A DNA stretch of 64,000 nt. Origin: Bythopirellula polymerisocia (GTDB taxonomy: Bacteria; Planctomycetota; Planctomycetia; Pirellulales; Lacipirellulaceae). Where the stretch lies: NCBI RefSeq assembly GCF_007860015.1, contig NZ_SJPS01000005.1, positions 372,001 to 436,000 on the forward strand. Direction: 5' to 3'. The notes beneath the pieces were generated by a model. That model saw nothing but the letters and a program-made list of their open reading frames with translations. It searched no databases and was not told where the DNA came from. A program made the position numbers and the translations under genes. Each line of letters opens with the position of its first letter. The first letter of the stretch is position 1. Of the stretch, positions 33,132 through 42,050 are shown piece by piece.

Positions 33132-35144
33132 TAGCCCAAGTTCCACAGTTGAAGACTGATCGTGTTTTTCTCCAAGTTTTTTGACCTACCGGACGGGCGA
33201 TTTTTGGTAGGCCTGGTTGGTTAGGTCGTTGTGGTCGCAAGCTGCAGAAACATTTCACCAAGCCGAATAGTTTGATCGCGTTGTAGTGAAGACTTTTCGT
33301 GTTGAGCATGGCAGTGCGAGTTGTAAAATTCGGGCATGTTCATTCGTCCGTGCTACCGTCGAAAGGACGGCCGACGCCACGCTTACTGGGCGCTCGTCGA
33401 ATCGTATCGGAGCGAGCGTGGACCGCGACAACGCACCGTTGCGTACCTCGGCCAACTCGATGAAGCAGGGCGGCTTGGCGTCAAGCGTGCAGCTAAGGGA
33501 AACAAGAAGCCGGGCGAGCAGCAACTGCAACTTTGGGAAGGCGACTCGCCCGCGCCCGAATGGGTCGAAGTGGACACGACCTCCGTGCGCGTCGAGAACC
33601 AGCTGGCATTCGGTGGGCCGTGGCTGGCTCTGGAGATGATCCGCAAACTGCGCCTGGACAACTTTCTCAAGCGGACGATTCCCAAAGGGAAAGAAGACAT
33701 TCCGTGGTCATTGATGGCCCAAGTGTTGGTAGTCTGCCGGCTCTGCAACCCATCAAGCGAGCTGCACATCGCCGAGCATTACTATCGCAGTACCGCGATG
33801 AATGAGCTGTTGGGCGTTCCGCCAGAGAAGGTTTACGACGAGCGTTTGTACCGAGCGCTCGACGCTTTGTTGCCGCACAAGGAGGAGTTGGAAAAACACT
33901 TGAAGCACAGGCTCGGCGAGTTGTTTGGTCTGAAGTATGATCTCCTGTTGTACGATGTGACCAGCACCTATTTCGAAGGCGAGGCGAGGGGCAATCCGCT
34001 GGCTCAGCGAGGCTATTCTCGCGACAAACGGTCCGACTGCAAACAGGTATGCATTGGCCTGGTGGTTTCGCAGTGCGGCATGCCACTGGGCTACGAAGTC
34101 TTCGAGGGAAATCGAACGGACGTGACCACGGTCGAAGAAATCGTCGAGACGATGGAACGCCGTTATGGCAAGGCGGATCGCATCTGGGTCGGCGATCGCG
34201 GGATGATGTCAAAGAAGAACATTGAGTTTCTCAAGTCCGGAAATCGTCGTTACATCATCGGCGCCTCCAAAGCTTCACTCAAGCAGTTTGAACAACAACT
34301 TCTGGCGGACGATTGGCGGCAGATTCGTAAGGGGCTTGAAGTGAAACTGTGTCAGTCTCCCGAAGGCGACGAGGAAGTTTACATCCTATGTCGTAGCAGC
34401 GATCGGCGCGAAAAGGAAGAGGCCATGCACCGGAGGTTCGAGCAGCGGATCGAGCAAGAGCTTCAGAAGATCGAAGCAAGCTGTCAGCGTCGCAAATGGA
34501 AGAAGGAAGTCATCGACCGCCGGATTGGGAGCGTAATGGCAAAGAACAGCCGCGCGGCGGGTCTGTTTGAAGTGGACGTCCAAGAGGCAACTGACGGCCG
34601 CGCAACGATCAGCTGGGAGAAGAAAGACGCCTGGCGGGATTGGGCCAAGCTGAGCGAAGGCTGTTACCTGCTGCGTAGCAACGTCAAAGACTGGTCGTCC
34701 GAGGAGCTATGGAAGGCATACATCCAGTTGACCGAAGCGGAGGCGGCGTTTCGGATCCATAAAAGCGACCTCAAGATTCGTCCCATTTGGCATCAGCGCG
34801 AGGATCGCGTGCTGGCGCACATCCTGGTCTGCTTTCTCGCCTACGTGCTCTGGAAAACGTTGCACCAAATAGTTCAAGCCGCCGGCCTGGGCGACGAGCC
34901 GCGCCGCGTGCTCGACGAGCTGAGCAAGATCAACATGGTCGACGTCGTCCTGCCCACGCGATGCGGCGTCGAAATCCGCCGCCGCTGCATAACGCAACCG
35001 ACCGACCACCAAGCAATCCTACTCCAACGGATGGGGCTTCATCTCCCAAGACGGAAAAAAGATTGACCCGAATGTAGTGAAGATTTTTGCACGCCCACCC
35101 TCAAAAACAAGCATTTCGCCGCCACAACTGTGGAACTTGGGCTA
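33132..35144 (+). mobile_element. IS1634-like insertion sequence, complete, 2,013 bases
   Basis: Bounded by perfect 20-base inverted repeats: TAGCCCAAGTTCCACAGTTG at 33132-33151 and its reverse complement at 35125-35144. It holds one transposase gene (33336-35066). No target duplication is visible at the borders (AAGT and GCTC outside), which suggests flank change after insertion. Gene and repeats are intact, so it may be active. Confidence 0.88.
33336..35066 (+). CDS. IS1634-family transposase (IS4-type DDE)
   Basis: 576 residues. Catalytic triad in the expected order: Asp207 (LLYDVTSTYFEGEARGN), Asp287 (IWVGDRGMMSKKN), and Glu467 or Glu469 in LTEAEAAFRIHKSDLKIRP, the Y-R-E-K-like signature of IS4-group enzymes. 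The N-terminal part (MFIRPCYRRKDGRRHAYWAL) and the C-terminal ARCGVEIRRR-like tail match long IS1634 members. It lies inside perfect 20-base terminal inverted repeats. Confidence 0.93.
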   Translation: MFIRPCYRRKDGRRHAYWALVESYRSERGPRQRTVAYLGQLDEAGRLGVKRAAKGNKKPGEQQLQLWEGDSPAPEWVEVDTTSVRVENQLAFGGPWLALEMIRKLRLDNFLKRTIPKGKEDIPWSLMAQVLVVCRLCNPSSELHIAEHYYRSTAMNELLGVPPEKVYDERLYRALDALLPHKEELEKHLKHRLGELFGLKYDLLLYDVTSTYFEGEARGNPLAQRGYSRDKRSDCKQVCIGLVVSQCGMPLGYEVFEGNRTDVTTVEEIVETMERRYGKADRIWVGDRGMMSKKNIEFLKSGNRRYIIGASKASLKQFEQQLLADDWRQIRKGLEVKLCQSPEGDEEVYILCRSSDRREKEEAMHRRFEQRIEQELQKIEASCQRRKWKKEVIDRRIGSVMAKNSRAAGLFEVDVQEATDGRATISWEKKDAWRDWAKLSEGCYLLRSNVKDWSSEELWKAYIQLTEAEAAFRIHKSDLKIRPIWHQREDRVLAHILVCFLAYVLWKTLHQIVQAAGLGDEPRRVLDELSKINMVDVVLPTRCGVEIRRRCITQPTDHQAILLQRMGLHLPRRKKD

Positions 35145-35426
35145 GCTCAGCGCACTGAGGTTTTCTTTAAGCTCAGTTGTCGTCTGCGGCGCAGTCAGGA
35201 CGATGTCAACTGACGCCTGCGTCAGGCAGCAGCGGTAGCGAAACCCAGGGTACTTGCAGTGTTGCCTGATTGTGGGGAAATCGTCATTGAATGTTCACAG
35301 GATGGGGCCTGCTGCCAATGCTAGCTGGCACGGTCTGTGGAATCGTTAAACTCTGCCACGATTCTCGCCGAACTTGGAAAGGAGGTTTTCTTTTCTAGTT
35401 CTGCGCTTATCGATATCGAGTTTGCC
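35145..35426. other. Non-coding flank right of the insertion sequence
   Basis: 282 bases up to the outer-membrane-like gene. Small dyads (TGACGCCTGCGTCA; ACTGAG...CTCAGT at about 35155-35178, read ACTGAGGTTTTCTTTAAGCTCAGT if one base is skipped) occur, but nothing I can name. The promoter of the next gene must be here or inside the IS. Confidence 0.3.
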
Positions 35427-36299
35427 ATGCGCTTAATTTGCTTCGTTCTGATAGCTCTGCATAATCTCTGCTTGGGTAGCTATGGTTTTGCAGACGACAC
35501 ACAGTTTACGCTCGATGAATTCTACGAGCCAGAGATTGCCCAAGCGGCGATCGTGGATTCGGCTGTCGAGCCGGCTAGTTACAATTGTCAATCATGTTGG
35601 AATTGCAATGCGAATTGCGAGTGCGACTCATGCACGCAGACAGTCAGTTGGCTCTCAGGGCCTTATTTCAAATTGGGTTTGACTAGCGTGCTCGGCGATG
35701 GGCTCTTGGACGAGAATCGGGAAACTGGATACACAATATCGATGGGAGGTCGGCAACCGGTAGGGCCGGGGCTGGGAGGTCGAAGATTGTTCTTCGATGT
35801 CGGCGGATCGTACCTTCAAGCAGAAGGGACGACAACCCGAAATGTGCAGGGAAATCAAGTCAACACAACCACCAATACATCCACTATTGTCGACAACGCT
35901 TTTCAAGTGACACTTGAGGAAGTCCGCCGGGCAGGCGCGCATGCAGGAGTCGGGTGTTATTTCGGTTCGCTCCTCGACGATAGAAGCGAGGATCCCCAGG
36001 CACGACTAGGACTTGTCGTGGGAGGACGGCTTTCGCACATCCACGGTGTCTTTGACACGCAACAATTGGTAGTTCCACCAGCGGGCAACACGCTTACCCA
36101 AATTAATGCCAAGTCAGACATGGCAGGAGGCATTTACGTCGATTTCGAAGCCCTTGTCTTGAAGCGAAGTTCGCCGCTCGGGGATCTACAATGGACCATT
36201 GACGGTGAATTCGCACACGACTGGATCGACATCTCGAATTTTGAAAAACGAGGTCTAGCTACGGCGTCGTTGCTATTCGGGTTTATGGTAGTGCGCTAA
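35427..36299 (+). CDS. Predicted outer-membrane beta-barrel-like protein, planctomycete type
   Basis: 290 residues from ATG at 35427 with signal peptide MRLICFVLIALHNLCLGSYG. After a short linker there is a Cys-rich stretch (CQSCWNCNANCECDSC), then alternating polar/hydrophobic strands with Gly and aromatic residues (FKLGLTSVLGDGLL, LFFDVGGSYLQAEG, GVGCYFGSLLDD, LGLVVGGRLSHIHGVF, ATASLLFGFMVVR). The final strand ends in an apolar residue followed by R, near the pattern of barrel C-termini. No family recognised. Its 3' end overlaps the converging isomerase gene by 17 bases. Confidence 0.62.
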   Translation: MRLICFVLIALHNLCLGSYGFADDTQFTLDEFYEPEIAQAAIVDSAVEPASYNCQSCWNCNANCECDSCTQTVSWLSGPYFKLGLTSVLGDGLLDENRETGYTISMGGRQPVGPGLGGRRLFFDVGGSYLQAEGTTTRNVQGNQVNTTTNTSTIVDNAFQVTLEEVRRAGAHAGVGCYFGSLLDDRSEDPQARLGLVVGGRLSHIHGVFDTQQLVVPPAGNTLTQINAKSDMAGGIYVDFEALVLKRSSPLGDLQWTIDGEFAHDWIDISNFEKRGLATASLLFGFMVVR

Positions 36300-37125
36300 G
36301 CCGCGAACGACAACCGAGTTGCTGCATGATGTCGTTGGTCTTTTCGTACGCTTCCGTCACCCATTCAACAATCTTTTCGGGCTGGGGAGAGTATTCTAGT
36401 TCGATACTGACTGTTCGATCAAAACCTGTATCACGGATTGCAGCCAGATAATCTATGATCGGCGTAACTCCTCGGCCCGGGGGGAGGTCGCCATGCACCT
36501 TGCCATCGCAGTCCGACAAGTGGACATGAGCAATTCGCCCAGCAAGCCGACACACTTCACTCGGCGGGATCTTCATTAAGTGTAGGTGGGAGATATCGCA
36601 GTTGGCTTTAACGACTTCGGGCAAGTCGACGTCATCGAGAAATTGAATCATCGTATCGATGCTATTAATCAAAGAGAGTTTGAACGGCTCTAGCTCTATC
36701 GCGATTTCGAGTCCAAGCTCTTCCGCATAACGGCCGAGAGTTCTCACGTTCGCAACTCCGGTCTGCCATTGCTCGGCAGGTGGAATCACCTCCCGCTGCC
36801 AGATATATTCTCCAAGCACTAGAAGCAAATTATCGCAATGGAAGTCATTGCATAGATTCAAATAAGCCTGGCATCGTTCGACATGAAATCTACTGACCGA
36901 CCGATTGAAATCGACCAGTCCAACTGCCACGCAGCAGATGCTCTTAATCGGTAGATTCAGATTAGCAGACGTCTTGGCGATCAGTTGCTTTTCTGAGGGA
37001 TCGAGTTCCAACGGGTCGCAGAAGATATCGATCGTGTCAAAGCCAATCGCCTTTGTTAGTTCAATACCGAACTTCGTATCACGCCCCGCTTGAGCCAAAG
37101 CCGAATTAATCAGGCCCAACTGCAT
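36283..37125 (-). CDS. Sugar-phosphate isomerase/epimerase (xylose isomerase-like TIM barrel)
   Basis: 280 residues with the AP-endonuclease-2 barrel pattern: AIGFDTIDIFCDPLEL, NLLLVLGEY, LGLEIAIELEPFKLSL (Glu ligand), VKANCDISHLHLM (Asp/His), RIAHVHLSDCDGKVHGDLPP (His ligands), and TVSIELEYSPQPEKIV (last Glu). Members are metal-dependent sugar isomerases, epimerases or keto-sugar enzymes. It starts 29 bases after the PhyH-like gene ends, so both are one operon. The substrate is unknown. Confidence 0.87.
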   Translation of the reverse strand: MQLGLINSALAQAGRDTKFGIELTKAIGFDTIDIFCDPLELDPSEKQLIAKTSANLNLPIKSICCVAVGLVDFNRSVSRFHVERCQAYLNLCNDFHCDNLLLVLGEYIWQREVIPPAEQWQTGVANVRTLGRYAEELGLEIAIELEPFKLSLINSIDTMIQFLDDVDLPEVVKANCDISHLHLMKIPPSEVCRLAGRIAHVHLSDCDGKVHGDLPPGRGVTPIIDYLAAIRDTGFDRTVSIELEYSPQPEKIVEWVTEAYEKTNDIMQQLGCRSRLSALP

Positions 37126-37154
37126 GACGGATCTGCCGATTCAAAAAAGGTAAG

Positions 37155-38000
37155 CTATTCTGCTTCAGGTGCCAAATCGCGAGAGCGCGCGCTTGAGTCT
37201 CTCGACGGGTCGAGCCACGCAACATTCGAAGTATCATCAGCAAATCGCTTGATGCCAATCTGAATAATTGCCTCATCAGAGATGCGATTGAGTGGCGTAT
37301 AGAAAGGGTGATGCGAATCCTTGTAAGCCTCGTTGTGTCTCGCATTATAGCAACATATCATCGACCATCGCGGATTCTCCGACTTATTCTGATCGCTGCG
37401 GTGAAGCAGGTTCGAGTGGAACAATAAGGTATCGCCAGGTTTCATTTCGATGTATTCATGCTCGAATCGACCCAGGATGGCAGTCACGCGTTCCGCGTCG
37501 GCGCCAGCTTGATCCCCTGTTAATTGGTGATGAATTCGACCGCATTTGTGCGATTTCTTGATGACTTGCAGGCAACCATTTTCTCGCGTAGCTGAATCAA
37601 CGGCGATGAAGGCGCTAACCAGATTAGGAGTAAGTACACCATTTTGATACCAATAACCATAATCCTGATGCCAAGTCCAGGCACCGCCAACACGGGCATC
37701 TTTCATTATCATTTTCGAGTGATAGTGATAAGGCTCATCTTGCAGGATTTGCTCGGCGGCGCCGACTAGTCGTTCGCAGCACGCAAATGCTCCATAAATC
37801 CCCTCACCGGGATGGTTCCACAGCGAAAGGCGGACGGCACCCCCTTCGCCATCGTCTCTGCTGAATGCATGATCGTCGAGTTGCTTGTCTTCCTTGGCGG
37901 CCCGGCGCAAAAGCTCAATCTCTTCGTTGCTGAACAATTCATCAATCAGGAGGTATCCATCCTCATGATATGTCTCGAGTTGTTGTTCGGAGAGCGGCAT
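37155..38000 (-). CDS. Phytanoyl-CoA dioxygenase (PhyH) family protein
   Basis: 281 residues from ATG at 38000; the frame runs further upstream without conserved residues. Fe(II)/2-oxoglutarate oxygenase fold: EDGYLLIDELFSNEEIELLR at the start, iron ligands His and Asp in WTWHQDYGYWYQNG, then FHSNLLHRSDQNKSENPRWS with the second His and the Arg for 2-oxoglutarate. Planctomycetes carry many PhyH-like enzymes; the substrate is open. Operon with the downstream sugar isomerase. Confidence 0.88.
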   Translation of the reverse strand: MPLSEQQLETYHEDGYLLIDELFSNEEIELLRRAAKEDKQLDDHAFSRDDGEGGAVRLSLWNHPGEGIYGAFACCERLVGAAEQILQDEPYHYHSKMIMKDARVGGAWTWHQDYGYWYQNGVLTPNLVSAFIAVDSATRENGCLQVIKKSHKCGRIHHQLTGDQAGADAERVTAILGRFEHEYIEMKPGDTLLFHSNLLHRSDQNKSENPRWSMICCYNARHNEAYKDSHHPFYTPLNRISDEAIIQIGIKRFADDTSNVAWLDPSRDSSARSRDLAPEAE

Positions 38001-38065
38001 GATTTGATTTTTCTTTTTGTGATTGATATCGAGAAGATTCTGGAAGAGTTGAGGTGGATGTGAAA

Positions 38066-39757
38066 TCAATCACGTCCCAAACAAACCAAGCACATGTCGT
38101 CGCTCTGGGGATAGTCTCCCGCGAATTGCCGTACATCATCAAGCAAGCGATTGCCCAGGTCGGCGTTGGTGGTGTTTTTGTCGCTGATTAACTCGATCAT
38201 ACGTTCTACGCCGTAGAGTTCGCGCTGTGAATTCATGGCCTCACTGAAGCCGTCCGTATAGATCGTGACAAAGTCTCCGGACTCAAGCACACGTTCGTAG
38301 GCCTCAAACTCGAAGTCGTCAATCACACCTACAGGCAGACCCGCCTCTTCGCCGCCGAGTTCGAGGATCTCGCCAGCGGAGTTGCGGAGGATAGGCGGCA
38401 TGTGCCCGGCGTTTACTAGAGTTAAGCGATTGGTTGCAGGATCGACCACCGCAACAACCATGGTTACGAACCGGTCGTCCCAGCCATAGCCTGAAAAGAT
38501 GGAGTTGATTTTTCCCAGTGCTTTGGCTGGATCGGGTTCGAGGGCTAGCCATAAACGGACATCGCTAGAAAGCTTGGCCATCAAGATGGCTGCAGGGACA
38601 CCCTTGCCGGCAACATCGCCTAACACGACAGCAAACCGATTGTCGGGCAGCGAAATGTAATCGTAGTAGTCACCCCCGACTTGGAAAGCCGATTCGTAAT
38701 ACGCGAAGAAGTGGTAGCCGGTGACTTCGGGAGAATGATGGGGTAACAGGGCTCGCTGCATCTGCTTGGCAGCTTCCATGTCGCGTTGCAGGGCCATCTG
38801 GCTCATGGCTTCCTGGTGCAAACGCGCATTGTCGAGTGCGATGGATGCTTGGTTAGCGATACCCGCCAACAGCTGCAAGTCTTGATCGGTGAAGCGGCTA
38901 CGCTGGTTATTGGTATCGATTTGCACGACTCCCAGCGATTCTCCATTACTGGCGATCATCGGGGCGCAGATTAGCGAGCGGATCTGAAAGTCGGCAATAC
39001 TCTCGGCCATGCCAAACCGTTCGTCGGAGGAAGCGTCGGCAGAAAGGATGGCTCGTTTCCCTTCCATTGCCTGTTTGACGATTGTGCGACTGAACCGCAT
39101 GTTTTCTTCGTCACTTACCTTGCGGGCCTTCGAGGCCACAGCCACCAGCGGGGCATTGGGCTGCGGACGCATGACGACGAACCCACGATCAGCCTGCACA
39201 AAGATGTTGAACAGACTGTCGAGAATCTTGGGGAGGATCTCTTTGACTGTGAGTGTGCTGCCGAGGTTGTTGGAGATCTCCACCAGGGCTTGCAATTGGG
39301 TCTCCGGTCGAGCCGAAACATTCCAGACCGAGGCCGAGCCTTTGCTCACGTCTAAAGTCGCCATGATCTCTGAGGTGGCGTCGGCGTCTTCCTCGGATTC
39401 TTGAACGAGAGTTTGCAGCAAGGAAGAGCTCCTGGGCATCTCGCCTGAGAGTGCCACAGGCGACTTACCGTCGTCGAAGACGAACAAAATGTCGCAGATC
39501 AACATCTGGTCGCCGTTCTTGAGTTCGCCACGATCCTCGACACGGACGTTGTTGATGTACGTGCCGTTGCGGCTTCCCAAGTCTTGGACAAAGATGCGGT
39601 CCTTCTCTTTTGTGAGGATAATGTGCCGCCGACTGACCGCAGCCACATCGAGCACCAGATCACACTCGGGACTCCGCCCCATGACCCAATGTTCACCGTC
39701 ACCCAAGTCGTAGACGCGACCGATTTCACCCCCTTGTACGATCTTTAGTCCAGCCAT
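38066..39757 (-). CDS. FHA-GAF-PP2C serine phosphatase (RsbU/SpoIIE type)
   Basis: 563 residues from ATG at 39757 (GAGG upstream). FHA domain, about 1-100 (VMGRSPECDLVLDVAAVSRR, DLGSRNGTYINNVRV); GAF domain, about 155-305 (LVEISNNLGSTLTVKEILPK, SLICAPMIASNGESLGVVQI); PP2C-like SpoIIE domain, about 335-560 (QVGGDYYDYISLPD, VLGDVAGKGVPAAILMAKLS, YTDGFSEAMN). The FHA part binds phosphothreonine; the phosphatase usually acts on anti-sigma antagonist proteins. It reads as a stress-signal integrator, but no partner lies next to it. Confidence 0.93.
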   Translation of the reverse strand: MAGLKIVQGGEIGRVYDLGDGEHWVMGRSPECDLVLDVAAVSRRHIILTKEKDRIFVQDLGSRNGTYINNVRVEDRGELKNGDQMLICDILFVFDDGKSPVALSGEMPRSSSLLQTLVQESEEDADATSEIMATLDVSKGSASVWNVSARPETQLQALVEISNNLGSTLTVKEILPKILDSLFNIFVQADRGFVVMRPQPNAPLVAVASKARKVSDEENMRFSRTIVKQAMEGKRAILSADASSDERFGMAESIADFQIRSLICAPMIASNGESLGVVQIDTNNQRSRFTDQDLQLLAGIANQASIALDNARLHQEAMSQMALQRDMEAAKQMQRALLPHHSPEVTGYHFFAYYESAFQVGGDYYDYISLPDNRFAVVLGDVAGKGVPAAILMAKLSSDVRLWLALEPDPAKALGKINSIFSGYGWDDRFVTMVVAVVDPATNRLTLVNAGHMPPILRNSAGEILELGGEEAGLPVGVIDDFEFEAYERVLESGDFVTIYTDGFSEAMNSQRELYGVERMIELISDKNTTNADLGNRLLDDVRQFAGDYPQSDDMCLVCLGRD

Positions 39758-39965
39758 GATTGCCTCGCAGTCTTGCGGTTGTCTGGTTTTTCGGTACGGT
39801 GCGACGCCGGTCGACGGCCAAGGTACCTTCCTCGGCGATCGGAACAGCAAGAGGTGTGAAGTGATGATTTTAAGGGGGGGCGCCGTGAGGCGTCAAGCAA
39901 CGCGTTTCTTGAAAGCTGTGAGTTCGATACGAAAGTGTCGCGTCGAAGTGAGTCAACAGCCTGCT

Positions 39966-40514
39966 TTACTCTTGCAGTCTGGCAATCCAGCTCTCCACAT
40001 CTAGTACCTCGCTGAGCAGCATCTGCTGTGCACAAAGGATCGAGCGGTGTAGCTCCTCAGCCGTTACTTTGCCGGCGGAATTGTCTAGGGCGAGCGTACC
40101 CGTGGCATCTTTCAGAAACTCGACGGTCAGGCCGCGGTGGACTGCCTGCCTGGCGGTTGTGTCGCAACACATGTGGGTCATGTACCCAGCGATGGTGATG
40201 GTGGTCACGCTGTGCTCGCGAAGCCAGTTTTCCAAAGGAGTGTTGGTGAAACTTCCTGGTAGGGACTTTTCGATCAATAGATCACGAGGTCGAGCGGCGA
40301 CTTCAGGGTGTAGCTCCCAGCCGGGCGTCCCTTTTTGGAAGAATGGCATCTTGGGATCAGGGAAGTGATGCTGCACGACAAGCGTAGGCACGCGCCCTGC
40401 CGCGGCGTCCATCGATTTCAGGATCTGTCCCAGGTGCCCCACCGGGTGCGTGATAGGTAGCGCCCCGGTGAAGTATTCATTTTGTACATCGATAACCAAT
40501 AGAGCCCGACTCAT
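39966..40514 (-). CDS. Isochorismatase-fold cysteine hydrolase
   Basis: 182 residues. Catalytic Asp in ALLVIDVQNEYFTGALP, Lys in LIEKSLPGSFTNTPLENWLR, Cys in ITIAGYMTHMCCDTTARQA. The family includes nicotinamidases, ureidoacrylate hydrolases and related amidases; no metal-site motif typical of nicotinamidase (DxHxxxH) is seen, although QHHFPDPKMPFF sits at that place. ATG at 40514 follows GAGGA. Divergent from the next gene. Confidence 0.87.
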   Translation of the reverse strand: MSRALLVIDVQNEYFTGALPITHPVGHLGQILKSMDAAAGRVPTLVVQHHFPDPKMPFFQKGTPGWELHPEVAARPRDLLIEKSLPGSFTNTPLENWLREHSVTTITIAGYMTHMCCDTTARQAVHRGLTVEFLKDATGTLALDNSAGKVTAEELHRSILCAQQMLLSEVLDVESWIARLQE

Positions 40515-40690
40515 TTTAATATCCTCGTTGATAATTCCTGAATAGTGCGGCTCACGTCTCTTATCGGTAAACCTTTGGTAGCATTAATATTAGTTTATCC
40601 AGGGATCGGTACGGAGGAAATACAGATAAAAATCCAATGGGTTCCTCCGGAACCGGGCAAGCCGTAAAATCGTGGTGCATACATGTCCCT

Positions 40691-41716
40691 ATGGAGAACG
40701 TTGTGACACGCAAAAAGAAAATCCTCTGTGGCTCATTCATCGCATTCTTGCTGGTGGTGCTTTTTGCCTATGTTGCTGCCTCCGTTGCGCTGGACCGTTT
40801 CTCTCGGCGACTCATGTCTGAGCTAGTCACGAAAGCAGAAACTAGAGGGATTGGCTTGTCACAGCCATCCTTTGAATCTGCGAGGCTGTCTCCATTTCTG
40901 TCGCCAATCTGGTCAGGTATCGCTGCTAAATTATCAAGGAGTCCTGATGAAAGTAGCTCTGAATGGGATTTGCAAGCTGACAGGGCAACGCTTCACTGGA
41001 AGTTCGACAACCGCGCTTTTTTGATTGCCCGTGGGGTCACGCTCTTCGATATTTCAGCAGGACCTCGTGGCCGCGAAATGACGGATCGCCAAATCATTGT
41101 GGATCATATTAGCTACCAGATTCCTTTCGACCTTTGGCATCCAAAATCGGTGATTCCAGCATTATTGCAAGAGTTTGAGCAATTGAGTTCCGAAGGTACG
41201 ACGAGTTGGCCACTAGGAATCGATGGTGTGATTGTGTGCAAAGTCAAGAGCAAGCCCGTCGAATTGGACTTGGAAGTAGTGCAGCGTGGTAATGTGAACT
41301 CTCTTGCACTTATGGAAGAGGGCGTAGCATCGCTGTCAGATCTCTTTGAAGATAAACTGACCGAAACAGAAGTTGAACTCATCGCATCCTATCCCTTGCG
41401 CGCCGCTCGGCTGTTGCAAATCAAGGACACGGCCGAATCGACGTCCACGAAAGCGAATCAGAAAGATTCATCGGTCCCCCAAGACGCTTACCGCCATGTT
41501 CTTTGGAGCTATCTCTTAACACAAGCGTACGATGCGAAATTTGCTGAGGAAGTGGGGAATGCGCACGAAACTGGCGACACGGGAAACACCGAAGCTGAGC
41601 GCGAAATGGACCTCCATAATAACTCCATTGGCAGAAAGTATGCCAAACAAGGGATCAAGCAGGCTGGCGTCTTGAAGCAGTTGATGAGCGATCCTGAGGT
41701 TCAACATGCGCCCTAA
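40691..41716 (+). CDS. Membrane-anchored protein with a DUF6973-like C-terminal domain
   Basis: 341 residues from ATG at 40691. One N-terminal membrane helix (ILCGSFIAFLLVVLFAYVAA) after a basic start, so the body is periplasmic or membrane-bound. The middle resembles no family. The C-terminus has AYRHVLWSYLLTQAYDAKFA, GNAHETG and EREMDLHNNSIGRKYAKQG: the RHxxW ... HE ... MDxHNNxxG pattern of DUF6973-like putative hydrolases, often found in secreted effectors or toxin-like proteins. Function not known; enzymatic role inferred only from the conserved His, Glu, Asp and Asn. Confidence 0.6.
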   Translation: MENVVTRKKKILCGSFIAFLLVVLFAYVAASVALDRFSRRLMSELVTKAETRGIGLSQPSFESARLSPFLSPIWSGIAAKLSRSPDESSSEWDLQADRATLHWKFDNRAFLIARGVTLFDISAGPRGREMTDRQIIVDHISYQIPFDLWHPKSVIPALLQEFEQLSSEGTTSWPLGIDGVIVCKVKSKPVELDLEVVQRGNVNSLALMEEGVASLSDLFEDKLTETEVELIASYPLRAARLLQIKDTAESTSTKANQKDSSVPQDAYRHVLWSYLLTQAYDAKFAEEVGNAHETGDTGNTEAEREMDLHNNSIGRKYAKQGIKQAGVLKQLMSDPEVQHAP

Positions 41717-42018
41717 TCCTGCCAATGCTGTATTCTGACAACTTTGAGAATCGCATTTTTTTTGAACAGGAGGTCACAGAGTTAACGGAGAGCATAAAGA
41801 TATTCTCGAATGCTAACTTCATCAATCAATGTCAACATGGTTAGTGAAGAATTAGTATTCCTCACCTATATTTAGTTCTCTTCTCAGTTGTCTTTGTTTC
41901 CTCCTGTTTCATGTCTCTGGTTGGGATCAGAGGCTGCTCGCGACTGTGTGTTTTTGCCAGTTTCTTGCGTTTAGTATCTCAGCGTACGCCTGGAGCCCAA
42001 AATATGTGTCGCGCTTGA
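41717..42018. other. Intergenic stretch upstream of the Y-family polymerase gene
   Basis: About 300 bases, AT-rich, no gene recognised. The frame of the polymerase is open across its last part (from 41946) but the encoded residues are not conserved. Confidence 0.4.
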
Positions 42019-42038
42019 TATGTGTACTTATGTATACT
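42019..42038 (+). promoter_or_regulatory. Tandem 10-base repeat in front of the Y-family polymerase gene
   Basis: TATGTGTACT and TATGTATACT stand head to tail at 42019-42028 and 42029-42038, with 9-fold identity and GTRTAC cores one helical turn apart, 12 bases before the ATG at 42051. Position and regularity fit a repressor operator, possibly LexA, since the gene is of the SOS type. It does not match the LexA boxes I know. Confidence 0.4.
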
Positions 42039-42050
42039 ATCTTGCGAGAT

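Noticed and set aside
32902..33309. 135-codon minus-strand frame across the left end of the insertion sequence
   Set aside because: It crosses the IS border at 33132, so it cannot be an original gene; the part outside the IS may be a remnant but is too short to name.
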